This document shows positions 54,794 through 64,000 of a DNA stretch of 64,000 bases, one piece after another. The position numbers and the translations under genes are program-made. Origin of the DNA: Melastoma dodecandrum. Its lineage: Eukaryota; Streptophyta; Magnoliopsida; Myrtales; Melastomataceae. The notes under the pieces were generated by a model. It was not told where the DNA came from and searched no databases. It worked only from the letters and a program-made list of their open reading frames with translations. The DNA lies in the NCBI GenBank assembly GCA_029817715.1, contig JARUPY010000457.1, positions 45,876-109,875 of the forward strand, given 5' to 3'. Within the stretch, counting starts at the first letter, position 1, and every line of letters begins with the position of its first letter.

Positions 54794-56091
54794 ATGCTCG
54801 ATCTGGCGAAGCGGGTGTACGACCACAGCTTCCGCATCGATCCGATCGTGCGGTCGCTGCGGGATACGGATTTCTACAAGCTGCTGATGGCGCAGACGAT
54901 CCTGCGCCGGCACCCGCAGGTGGAGACGACCTTCGGCATCGCCAAACCGCTCGGCGCGGGTGCGGATCGCGGAGGAGGTCGATGCCGGGCTGCTGCGAGA
55001 GCAGCTCGACCATGCCCGCTCTCTGCGCCTCTCGAAGGGGGAGGTGACGTGGCTGCGCGGGCAACGTCTTCCGGGGCCAGGGACGAATCCTGGGCCCCGA
55101 ATTCGTGGCGTGGTTCGAGAACTTCCGCCTGCCGGATTACGAGCTCGCCACCCGCGACGGGCAATACGAACTGACCTTCCACGGCCCCTGGGTCGAGACC
55201 ACGATGTGGGAGGTGCCGGCGCTCGCCATCCTCAATGAGTTGCGGGCGCGGGCGGTGCTGCGCGGCATGGGCAAGCTCGCCCTCCAGGTGCTCTACGCCC
55301 GCGCCAAGACGCGCCTGTGGGACAAGATCGAGCTGCTGCGGAGCCTGCCCGATCTCTCCATCGCGGATTTCGGCACCCGCCGGCGCCACAGCTTCCTCTG
55401 GCAGGATTGGTGCGTGCAGGCGATGGCCGAGGGCCTGGGCGAGCCGCGCTTCCTCGGCACCTCGAACTGCCTCATTGCCGCCAAGCGCGAGGTGGAGCCG
55501 GTGGGCACCAACGCCCACGAATTGCCCATGGTCTACGCGGCGCTCGCCCCCGACGACGCCGCGCTGGCGGCGGCACCCTACGCCGTCCTCTCCGACTGGC
55601 AGGAGGATTACGGCGGCAACCTCCGGGTCGTCCTGCCCGACACCTACGGCACGACGGGGTTCCTGGCGAAGGCCCCCGACTGGGTCAGCGACTGGACCGG
55701 GATCCGCATCGATTCCAAGGACCCGATCGAGGGCGGCGAGGAGGTGGTCCGCTTCTGGCAGGAGCACGGGCGCGACCCGCGCGACAAGCTTGCGATCTTC
55801 TCCGATGGGCTGGACATCGCCGAGATCGAGCGCATCCACGCGCGGTTCCACGGGCGGATGCGCATCGGCTACGGCTGGGGCACGCTGCTCACCAACGACT
55901 TCCGCGGCCTGATCCCGGACGGGCGGCTCGATCCGATCTCGGTGGTCTGCAAGGTGATGGACGCGGACGGCCACCCCACCGTGAAGCTCTCCGACAATCC
56001 CACCAAGGCGCAGGGGCCGGCCGAGGAGGTCGCCCGCTACAGACGCGTGTTCGGCGTGGGCGAGCAGGAGGCGCTTCCGGTGGTGGTGTAA
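54794..56091 (+). CDS. pncB: Nicotinate phosphoribosyltransferase (two inserted bases near 54945 and 55055)
   Basis: Salvages nicotinate to nicotinate mononucleotide for NAD. Begins [20 protein letters not shown] and [13 protein letters not shown] (substrate site). One extra A in GCCAAACCGC near 54945 and one extra G in CGCGGGCAAC near 55055 break the frame; removing them yields [20 protein letters not shown] and [20 protein letters not shown] and a 431-residue protein. The later part has the phosphorylatable histidine region [16 protein letters not shown] and the phosphate-binding [12 protein letters not shown]. Both indels look like sequencing errors. Confidence 0.91.
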
Positions 56092-56110
56092 GGACGTCCT
56101 CAAACCCGCG

Positions 56111-56142
56111 CCGTCGCGGCCAGCGCAGCGAAGCGATGACGG
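56111..56142. repeat. Degenerate copy of the GCGAGCG repeat family
   Basis: CCGTCGCGGCCAGCGCAGCG then AAGCGATGACGG, 20 bases after pncB. Only outer bases pair. Recognisable by the CAGCGCAGCGAAGC phrase shared with the full copies. Confidence 0.5.
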
Positions 56143-56233
56143 AGGAGTGTCGGCGCGAGGCGTTCTCACGGCCGTCCTGCGCGATATACTGTCCACCACG
56201 ACGGGTCCGAGACGGCCCGCGCGGGAGGACCCC

Positions 56234-57692
56234 ATGACCATGAACCGCCGCTCGCTCCTGGGCGCCGCCGGCCTCGCGCTCGGCACGCCGGCCCTAACCG
56301 CGGCGCAAGCCGCTGAAACGCCCGCCCCTGCGGTGAAGGCTCCGCCGCCCCCGCCCGTCACCAAGATCCTCGCCGAATTCATCCGCGCCTCGTCTTACGA
56401 CAGCCTGCCGGACCCCGTCCGCCGCGAGGGCGTGCGCACCTTCCTGAACTGGGTCGGCGTGGCGATCGGCGGCTCTCCACCACGAGACCGTGGACATCGC
56501 CGTCTCGGCGCTCCAGCCCTTCTCCGGGCCGCCGCAGGCCAGCCTGTTCGGCCGTACCGAGCGGTTCGACATCATGAACGCCGCCTTCCTCAACGGCGTG
56601 TCGAGCCACATCTTCGACTTCGACGACACCCACCTGAAGACGATCATCCATCCGGCCGGTCCGGTCGCCTCGGCGATCCTGGCCTATGCCGGGATGAAGC
56701 CGGTCTCCGGCAAGGACTTCCTCGACGCCCTGGTGGTGGGGATCGAGACCGAGTGCCGGATCGGCAATGCGGTCTATCCGAACCACTACGATGCCGGCTG
56801 GCACATCACCGGAACCTGCGGGCCGTTCGGCGCCGCCGCCGCCGCATCGAAGCTGATGGGGCTGAGCGAGGAGCAGACGATCTATGCGCTCGGCCTCGCC
56901 GCCTCGCAGCCGGTCGGCCTGCGCGAGTCGTTCGGCTCGATGAACAAGAGCTTCAACCCGGGCCGTGCGGCCGCCAACGGCCTCTTCGCCGCGATCCTGG
57001 CGGCGAAGGGCTTCACCTCGTCGGAGGGGATGATCGAGGTCCGCCGGGGCTGGGCGCAGACCATCTCGACCAAGCAGGACTGGTCGCAGATCACCGACGG
57101 GCTCGGCTCCCGCTACGAGATCGCGCTGAACACCTACAAGCCCTTTGCCTGCGGCATCGTCATGCATCCGGCGATCGATGCCGCGATCCAGATCCGCGAC
57201 GAGGATCATGTGAAGCCGGAGGACATCAGGTCGGTGGACCTCAAGGTCCACCCGCTGGTGCTCGAACTCACGGGCAAGCCCGCCCCGAAGACCGGGCTCG
57301 AGGGCAAGTTCAGCATCTACCACGCGGCGGCGGTGGCCTTCGTGGAGGGAGCGGGCGGCGAGAAGCAGTTCAGCGACCGGGCGGTGAACGACCCCCGGGT
57401 CGTGGCGCTGCGCCAGAGGGTCAATCCGGTCGTCACTCCCGGCGTCGACCCGGCACAGGTGGACATGACGGTGACGCTGAACGACGGACGCACCCTCCAC
57501 CGGCACATCGACCACGCCATCGGCAGCGTCGAGAAGCCGATGACGGACGCGCAGCTCGATGCGAAGTTCAAGGACCTCGCCGACGGCGTCCTGCCGGCCG
57601 CGCAGGCGCAGCGGGTGCTGGCGCTCTGCCGCTCGCTCCCCGATCTCGCGAATGCGGCGGATGTCGCCAGGGCGGGGGTGCAGGGGGCGTAA
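56234..57692 (+). CDS. MmgE/PrpD family protein with Tat-type signal (frameshift near 56475)
   Basis: Relative of 2-methylcitrate dehydratase and aconitate decarboxylase; substrate here unknown. The N-terminus MTMNRRSLLGAAGLALGTPA is a plausible twin-arginine signal (RR-x-L-L), unusual for this normally cytoplasmic family. After one extra C in GGCTCTCCACCACG near 56475 the frame continues SHHETVDIAVSALQPFSGPP and SSHIFDFDDTHLKTIIHPAG, the conserved MmgE/PrpD active-site block. NHYDAGWHITGTCGPFGAAA and YKPFACGIVMHPAIDA follow. Total 485 residues. The conserved FDDTH and KPF-C-H motifs suggest an active enzyme. Confidence 0.86.
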
Positions 57693-57804
57693 GGCCTTCG
57701 CCGTCATTGCGGCGGGACGGGATCGAATTCTCCTCCAGGCCCGTTCCCCGTCCGTGACAGGCTGCGGCCGAGGTTGGCGCCTCACGCCGTGTCGCGGAGG
57801 GGTT

Positions 57805-59925
57805 TTGGACGGGCATGGTCAGGCGGAGCACACCGGGGTTCCCGGCACAGGAAGGCCCTCGATCACCCCCCGGCCGACCCGCGTCGCCGCCGCCGAAACG
57901 CCCCGGGCCGCGCTTGCATCGCCGCTCCTGGTCGGTGCGATCCTCGTGGCCGGGCTGTATTTCGGCCGCGAGATCTTCATCCCGATCGCCATCGCGCTTT
58001 TGCTGTCCTTCGTCCTCGGGCCGCTGGTGAATTACCTGCGCCGCTGGCGCCTGCCGCGCCTCGTCGCCGTCGGACTTACGGTGCTCCTGACCCTCGGCAT
58101 CGTTGGGGCGCTCGCCACCCTGATCGGCATCCAGGCGGCGGACCTGATGAACGATGTGCCGCGCTACCGCGCCACGATCGAGCACAAGCTCGACAGCCTG
58201 CGCGAGAGTCCCGTCGGCCGGGTCACCGACTACGTCGCCCATATCGGCCGCGTCATCCACGGCGCCGGCAACGGGGGCGGGGAGGGGCAGAAGGAGCACG
58301 AGGCCGCGGCCAAGCCCGCGCCGCCGCTTGCGAAGGTGGAAGCGAAAGGCCAAGCCCGAGACCAAGCCCGACGGGTCGCCGGACGAGCGCAAGCCCATGC
58401 TGGTCGAGATGGCGCCGAGCCCGCCGAGCCCGATGGAAACGGCGAGCACGCTGCTCTCGCCGGTGATCCAGCCGCTGACCACCGCCGGCATCGTCTTCAT
58501 CGTGCTGCTCTTCGTCCTGATGCAGCGCGAGGATCTGCGCGACCGGCTGATCCGGCTGTTCGGCTCGGGCGACCTGCACCGGACGACGGTGGCGATGGAC
58601 GATGCGGCGCGCCGCCTGTCCCGCTACTTCGTGGCGCAGGTCGCCCTCAACACCGCCTTCGGCGTGGTGATCGGCATCGGTCTCTATCTGATCGGCGTGC
58701 CGAATCCGGTCCTGTGCGGGATCGTCTCGGCGCTGATGCGCTTCGTGCCCTATCTCGGTGCCTTCCTCTCGGCCCTGCTGCCGATGCTGCTGGCCGCCGC
58801 GATCGAGCCCGGCTGGAACATGACCATCGCCACCGCGATCCTGTTCCTCGTCCTCGAACCCCTGACGGGGCAGGTGATCGAGCCGCTGGTCTACGGGCAT
58901 TCGACGGGTCTCTCGCCCATCGCCGTGCTGGTCTCGGCCCTGTTCTGGACCTGGCTGTGGGGACCCGTCGGGCTGCTGCTCTCGACGCCGCTGACCGCCT
59001 GCCTCGTCGTGCTCGGGCGCCACGCCGAGCATCTCGAATTCCTCGACGTGCTGTTCGGCGACAGGCCCGCGCTGACACCCGTGCAGAACTTCTACCAGCG
59101 CATCCTCGCGGGCGATTCCGAGGAGGTGCTGGGCCATGCCGAGCTGATCCTGCAGCAGTGCTCCCTGTCCTCGTACTATGAGGACGTGGTCCTGAAGGCC
59201 CTCGAACTCGCCGCCCGCGACGCGGAACGGGGCGTCCTCACCCCGACCCAGAAGAGCGCGATCCGCGGGACGCTCGCCGAGTTGATCGACGACCTCGCCG
59301 ACCGGGGCGACGGGCTGACGGCGGACAAGGCCTCCGGGGCGGCCGGCGACACGGGCGTCGGCCAAGAGGGAGCCACCCGCGACGACGGCCTGCGAGGGCG
59401 AGGGGGCGTGCAGCCCTTGCCCGTCGTGCCCGCGCCATCCTCCCTGCCCGAGCCCTGGACGCGGGACGGGGCCGTGATCTGCGTCTCGGGACGCGGCTTC
59501 CTGGATGCCGCCGCCGCCGCGATCCTGGCGCAGATCCTGGCCAAGCGCGGCCTCGGCACGCGGGTCGTTCCCTTCGCGGACACCGCCTCCAGCCGCCTCG
59601 CCCGGTTCGAGCCGGGGGAGGCGCGGCTCACCTGCGTCGTCTCCATCGCCCATGGCGGCGAACCCGAGCACCTGAACCGCCTGATCACCCGCCTGCGCCA
59701 GCACCGGCCGCAGGTCCGATCCTGGCGGGCCTGTGGCTGATGGACGAGCGCCGCCCGAGCCTCATCCTGAACGCCGACCTGCGGGCCGATTCCCTGCGCG
59801 AGGCCGTGGAAACGGTCCTCGACCGGGCCACCCGGCCTCCCGAGCCCGCGCCGACGCCGCAGGACGGGCCGGCGCCCGTCCTCGCCTCGCCCGTCCTCTC
59901 CGCCGCCGTCAGGCAGGATGCGTGA
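57805..59925 (+). CDS. AI-2E family (PerM-like) transporter with long C-terminal domain (indels near 58345 and 59715)
   Basis: Membrane protein of about 706 residues. Residues about 30-420 are the AI-2E/PerM exporter domain: helices IFIPIAIALLLSFVLGPLVN and TAGIVFIVLLFVLMQRED, then RYFVAQVALNTAFGVVIGIG, MRFVPYLGAFLSALLPMLL and SALFWTWLWGPVGLLLSTPL. An extra A in GCGAAAGGCC near 58345 and a missing base near 59715 shift the frame. After about residue 420 there is a cytoplasmic tail; its last 150 residues have alternating strands and helices (AVICVSGRGFLDAAAAAILA, then GLGTRVVPFADTASS) like a small Rossmann-type domain. Start uncertain: TTG 57805 after GGAGG, or ATG 57815 in another frame. Transported substrate unknown. 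Confidence 0.82.
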
Positions 59926-60043
59926 GGAGGACGCCGTTCGGAACAAGGCCCGTCGCGGCGATCGCGCGGCAGGGGACTTGACGCGGCGCCCGCCGGATTG
60001 CCTTCGTCTCACCGCCGGCTCGGGCCGGGCGGAGGGATGTGCC

Positions 60044-60833
60044 ATGAGCGTCGTCGAACTCGGCCGGTTCATGGACGACCTCGCGGAAGGCTCGGGCAAG
60101 GCGATCATGCCGTTCTTCCGGGCGCAGTTCGCCCTGGAGGACAAGGCGCGCGGCGGCGCGCCGTTCGATCCCGTCACCGAGGCCGACCGCGCCGCGGAGG
60201 TCGTGCTCCGGGCGATGATCGCCCAGACCTTCCCGAGCCACGGCATCCTCGGCGAGGAATTCGGCACCGAGCGCGGCGATGCGGAGTTCGTGTGGGTGCT
60301 CGATCCGATCGATGGCACCCGCGCCTTCATCGCCGGCCTGCCAACCTGGGGTACCCTCATCGGCCTCACCCGCCACGGCGTGCCGGTGCGCGGGCTGATG
60401 CACCAGCCCTATCTCGGCGAGGTCTTCACCGGCGACGGCCACACCGCCCGCCTGCGCGGCCCCCGCGGGCGAGCGCACCCTGCGCACCCGCCGCTGCGGG
60501 GATCTCTCCCAGGCCCTCCTCGCCACCACGGACCCGCGCCTGTTCGCGGACGGCGAGGAGGCGGAGCGCCTCCGAGCCGTCGAGGCCCGGGTGCGCCTCT
60601 CCCGCTACGGGGCCGACTGCTACGCCTATTGCATGCTCGCCGCCGGCCAGATCGACCTCGTGATCGAGGCCGGGCTGAAGCCCTACGACATCTGCGCCCT
60701 GATCCCGATCGTCGAGGGGGCGGGGGGCAAGGTCACGACCTGGGACGGCGGATCCGCCGCCGGAGGAGGGCGGATCATCGCGGCGGGAGATCCGAGGCTG
60801 CACGAGGCGGCGCTGCGTTTATTGAATCCGTGA
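60044..60833 (+). CDS. hisN: Histidinol-phosphatase, inositol monophosphatase family (frameshift near 60462)
   Basis: Mg-dependent phosphatase; by motif most like HisN, which dephosphorylates histidinol phosphate in histidine synthesis. Metal-site motifs: DPVTEADRAAEVVLRAMI, GILGEEFG and WVLDPIDGTRAFIAGLPTWG. One extra C in GGCCCCCGCGGG near 60462 breaks the frame; without it the protein reads GERTLRTRRCGDLSQALLAT and goes on to ADCYAYCMLAAGQIDLVIEA and PIVEGAGGKVTTWDGG for 262 residues. Other IMPase-family roles (CysQ, inositol phosphatase) are less likely but cannot be excluded. ATG 60044 chosen over an open frame upstream. Confidence 0.86.
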
Positions 60834-60994
60834 GGGATGCCACGCCCTCCTATCCCCCTGTGCGGCGCCCGTTGCGGAACGTGCTCATCGCGTCTCATCC
60901 AGGCCTCCCCCTCATCCTGAGGGTGGAAGAGAGGGTGCGGCGCTTTCACGCGCTCGGGGGCGGTGGGCCAGACCGCCCGCCGGGGCATCCGCCG

Positions 60995-62134
60995 ATGCTG
61001 CTGAGCGCCCTCGCCCTGGTCGCGACCCTGACCACGGCGGCCGAGCACCGGGCCGTGGCCCTCCTGCACGCCCTCCCTCCGCTTCCGGCAGTGGCAGAGC
61101 CCGCCGAACCGCCGCGCTACGATGCCCCAAGCCGGGCGGGTGTCGAACTGGCATGAGGAGACCGCCGCCGGGCTACGGCCGCAGGCGCTCGCCCTCACCG
61201 CGAGCCTCGCGAAGGACCCGCCCTACGTCGCCCGCTGCGTGCGGCTCAACAACGGCTGGTGCATCATGTCGGCCAAGTGGCCGGGGGAGATCGGCGCGGA
61301 CGGAGAGGGGCACACCGCCTTCGCGACGCTCGGCGGACGGGGCGGATGCCGCCGCCCACCTCCTGCGCCGCTATTACCGCGACTACGAGCGCCGCAGTGC
61401 GATCGCCATCGTGCGCCGCTGGGCGCCCTCTGAATGCCGTATGGCGTCCTCGGGGGGAGGAACGGCCGCGGCCGCCGTCGCGACGGGGCTCGCCCCGAAG
61501 GGGATCGGGCGGACCCTGCGCGCCCGCTTCCTCGCGCGGCACCGGCCCGGCGGTGCCCCCCGTGTCCGCAGCCCGGAGCGGCCGGGCCGGCGCCCTGCGG
61601 GTTCAACCTTGGTCGCCGCTGGCCCGACTCGCCGGCCGGCCGGGCGCGCGCGCCGGCGCCCGGCCCATCCCACCCGTGAGCGCCCCGCGACCGGTCGGCG
61701 ACATCGCGGCGGGCGTCACCCCGGCCGCCGTCAAGCCCTCGGCCAAACCCCTCCGGGGCGCCGCCAACCCGGCCGCCCTGCTCGACGGACGGCGGGTCCC
61801 GAGCCCGGAGCGGATGGTCGCCGAGTCGGCCCTGCTGTCGGCCATCTCGGCGGGGCTGCCGGTCCTCGACCTGCGCCTGCCCGCCCCGCTGTGCTCCGGC
61901 GACGAGACCCGCATCCGCGCCTATGCCGGGCGAATCGCCGCCAGCGTCGGGGTGAAACCCGACGACGATCTCCACCTGTTCGGCCCGGATGGCGCGCCGC
62001 TGCCGAACCTCGCCGCCGTGATGCTCGTCATGTCGGCGGTGGAACTCGGGACGCTCCGGGCCTCCCCGGACCTCGTGGCCGGGGCGATCGGTCGGCTGGC
62101 CGAGGAGGGGATGGGGCCGAAGGCGGAGCAGTAG
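60995..62134 (+). CDS. Hypothetical secreted protein (three frame breaks)
   Basis: Unrecognised. From ATG 60995 a signal-like MLLSALALVATLTTAA is followed, across a frame change near 61118, by SNWHEETAAGLRPQALALTA, YVARCVRLNNGWCIMSAKWP and GEIGADGEGHTAFATL. After a second break near 61330 comes ADGADAAAHLLRRYYRDYER, then RSAIAIVRRWAPSEC. After a third near 61560 a proline-rich linker leads to SAISAGLPVLDLRLPAPLCS and a helical end, AAVMLVMSAVELGTLRASPD. The tryptophan- and cysteine-containing central part is probably one small domain. About 377 residues in all. It lies between hisN and ycjX, all on the + strand. Truncated pieces of a repeat (CATCCTGAGG) flank it on both sides. Confidence 0.6.
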
Positions 62135-62300
62135 GGCGCGTTTCTCACCTCCTCCGTCGGAAGCGTTGCAGGCTTTGTCCCACCCGCTTTCCTCATCCTG
62201 AGGGGGCAGGGGGCCATGCCCGTTGAGCGGGAGCCCCTTGCGCCCACGCCTTCCCCGCGCCACCTCACGCCCGCCCCTTCCCTCCGGACAATCCCGGCCC

Positions 62301-63751
62301 GTGTCCCCTCCCTTGACCGACTTCACCTCCCGCGCCGGCTCGGCCCTGCGTGCCTTCGCCGAGGCGTCCCAGGACCTCCTCGTCCAGCCGACGCTCCGCC
62401 TCGGGGTGACGGGCCTCGCCCGCTCGGGCAAGACGGTGTTCACCACGGCGCTGATCCACCACCTCGTGGAGACCCACGCCCTGCCGGCCTTCGCCGTGGC
62501 GCAGGAGGGGCGCCTGCGCCGGGCCCGGCTGGTGCCGCAGCCCGACGACGACGTGCCCCGCTTTCCCTTCGAGGAGCACTTCGCGACCCTCACCGAGGCC
62601 CGCGCCTGGCCGCGCTCCACCGACCGGATCAGCCAGTTCCGCCTGGAAATCGCCTACGAGCGCGCCGCCGGCTGGCGCTCCGGCCCGGCGACGCTGATGC
62701 TCGACGTCGTGGACTATCCGGGCGAATGGCTCCTCGACCTGCCGCTCCTCGAGACCGACTACGTCGCGTGGTCGCGCACGACCATCGCGGGCACGCGGCG
62801 GCCGGGCCGGGCCGCCCTCGCCGCGCCCTGGCTCGCCGCGCTCGAAGGCTTCGACCCCGCCGGCCCCCTCGACGAGGTGGCGGCCGAGCGGGCGAGCGAC
62901 GCGTTCAAAGCCTATCTCGCGGCCCTGCGCGCCGGGCCGGAATCTGTGGCAACGACGCCGCCGGGGCGGTTCCTGATGCCCGGAGACCTCGCGGGCTCAC
63001 CGGCGCTGACCTTCGCGCCCCTCGACCGTCTGCCCGAGAGCATCGCCCCCGACAGCCTCGCCGGGCTGATGGAGCGGCGCTTCGAGGCCTACAAGGCGAA
63101 GGTCGTCACCCCCTTCTTCCGCGACCATTTCCAGCGGGTCGACCGGCAGATCGTGCTGGTGGACGTGCTCTCGGCGGTCGATGCCGGGCCCACGGCGCTC
63201 GCCGAGCTGGAGGAGGCACTCGACGCCGTGCTGCTCAGCCTCAACATCGGCCGCAACTCCCTGCTGTCGCGGTTCTTCGCCCCCCGCGCCTACCGCGTGC
63301 TGTTCGCGGCCACCAAGGCCGACCACCTCCACCAGACCAGCCACGACCGGCTCGACGCGCTGCTGCGCCTCCTCGTCTCCCGCGCCATGCGCCGCACGGA
63401 AGCGGCGGGCGCGCGGGTCGGCACGGTGGCGCTGGCCTCCGTGGCGCGCGACCCGCGAGACCACCGTCCACGACGGCGGCGAGACGTTGCGCGCGGTCGC
63501 CGGAACCCCGTGAGGCCGGCGAGGTCGTCGGCGACGAGACCTTCGACGGATCGACCGAGGCGGCGGTCTTTCCCGGCGAGCTTCCGGCCCGGCCGGAGGC
63601 GGTGCTGGAGGGGGCCGTCGCGCCCGGCTCCCTGCGCTTCCCGCGCTTCCGCCCGCCGCTCATCCGCCCCGACCACCTCGGCCGGCCCGGCCACCTGCCG
63701 CAGATCCGGCTGGACCGGGCGATGCAGTTCCTGATCGGGGACCGGCTGTGA
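62301..63751 (+). CDS. ycjX: YcjX-family P-loop ATPase (two frame breaks near 63447 and 63510)
   Basis: Predicted cytoplasmic ATPase/GTPase of unknown role, usually encoded beside YcjF. Walker A is in LGVTGLARSGKTVFTTALIH; typical family blocks are LMLDVVDYPGEWLLDLPLL, FEAYKAKVVTPFFRDHFQRV and FFAPRAYRVLFAATKADHLH. Near 63447 (CGCGACCCGCGAGACC) the frame slips to TRETTVHDGGETLRAV and near 63510 again to EVVGDETFDGSTEAAVF. The conserved C-terminus RFRPPLIRPDHLGRPGHLPQ then IRLDRAMQFLIGDRL is present. The start is uncertain; GTG 62301 (VSPPLTDFTSRAGSALRAFA) fits the conserved part. Members are induced by envelope stress in some bacteria. Confidence 0.87.
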
Positions 63752-63766
63752 GCGCCACTTCCCGCG

Positions 63767-63858
63767 CGTCTTCGCGAGCGCAGCGAAGCCATCCAGGGAT
63801 ACGCCACGTTCCGAGACGTCCCGCTGCCCTGGATGGCTTCACTGCGCTCGCAATGACG
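63767..63858. repeat. Palindromic repeat, GCGAGCG-AGCGAAGCAATCC family, copy 4
   Basis: Arms CGTCTTCGCGAGCGCAGCGA and ACTGCGCTCGCAATGACG with inner arms GAAGCCATCCAGGG and CCCTGGATGGCTTC, between ycjX and ycjF on the same strand. Like copy 2, it sits inside a probable transcript. Confidence 0.84.
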
Positions 63859-63884
63859 GATGGCGTTTGTATGGACTCCCAGCC

Positions 63885-64000
63885 ATGACCTCAGGCCAGA
63901 AGCCCCGCGCCTTCCGCCTCTCCCCCGAGCCACCGCCTGTGCCCGGCGTGGTGCCCCCACCGGAGCGGGCCACGTCCGCCCCGGTGATCGTGGAGGAGCC
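63885..64000 (+). CDS. ycjF: YcjF-family (DUF697) membrane protein, 5' end only
   Basis: The window ends 38 codons into this frame, which starts at ATG 63885 with MTSGQKPRAFRLSPEPPPVP. The KPRAFRL phrase followed by a proline-rich stretch is typical of the N-terminus of YcjF/TIGR01620 proteins, and the gene stands directly behind ycjX as usual. The membrane part lies outside the window. Confidence 0.72.
   Translation, partial: MTSGQKPRAFRLSPEPPPVPGVVPPPERATSAPVIVEE

Overview
The window is high-GC DNA from an alphaproteobacterium. Gene content and style (Pst/Pho cluster, transaldolase/glucose-6-phosphate isomerase fusion, FemAB-like acetyltransferase, several families of palindromic intergenic repeats) point to the Methylobacterium/Methylorubrum group; that placement is inference from protein recognition, not from a marker gene. 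No rRNA, tRNA, CRISPR array, insertion sequence or prophage was seen.

Layout. 0-4.6 kb: phosphate uptake and its regulation (pstC, pstA, pstB, phoU, phoB), all on the + strand. 4.6-10 kb, - strand: a DsbD/ScsB-like thiol-disulfide reductase, an M24 aminopeptidase, a ribosome modulation factor-like small protein and prmA. 10-12.4 kb: modB-modC with no modA next to them. 12.5-16.4 kb, - strand: RidA, a glycerophosphodiester phosphodiesterase, a FemAB-like acyltransferase, an M20 amidohydrolase and a 35-residue membrane peptide. 16.5-25 kb: argD-argF, Hsp33, an unrecognised secreted protein with 30-residue repeats, speG and argE, apaG, and a dCTP deaminase. 25-35 kb, - strand: a carbon-metabolism operon reading GH15 glycosidase, transketolase, transaldolase-isomerase fusion, 6-phosphogluconate dehydrogenase, 6-phosphogluconolactonase, with an HD-GYP protein behind it. 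36-47.6 kb: nitrate assimilation. 47.8-64 kb: housekeeping genes (thrS, coaD, two cyclophilins, mobA, mrp, pncB, hisN) and membrane or stress proteins, ending in ycjX and the first part of ycjF.

The most coherent system is nitrate assimilation. nasT (ANTAR antiterminator) and nasS (nitrate sensor of the NrtA type) lie upstream of a stand-alone FAD reductase, a NirA-type siroheme nitrite reductase, a diflavin-type reductase with its own Fe-S domain, NasA carrying a C-terminal [2Fe-2S] BFD domain, and a CysG-type siroheme synthase. Two good sigma-54 promoter matches sit before nasT and before the structural genes. The leader of the structural genes holds a hexaloop hairpin, a second hairpin and an intrinsic terminator that overlaps the second hairpin, which is the layout expected for NasT antitermination. 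Nitrogen limitation (sigma-54) and nitrate or nitrite (NasS-NasT) would thus both be needed for expression.

A second theme is sequence quality. From about 20 kb onwards at least eighteen recognisable genes, including essential ones such as thrS and transketolase, are broken by single-base indels, mostly one extra base in a short homopolymer. Removing the inferred indels restores full-length reading frames in nearly every case, so I read them as sequencing or assembly errors. Coordinates below give the full gene span, with the break positions noted.
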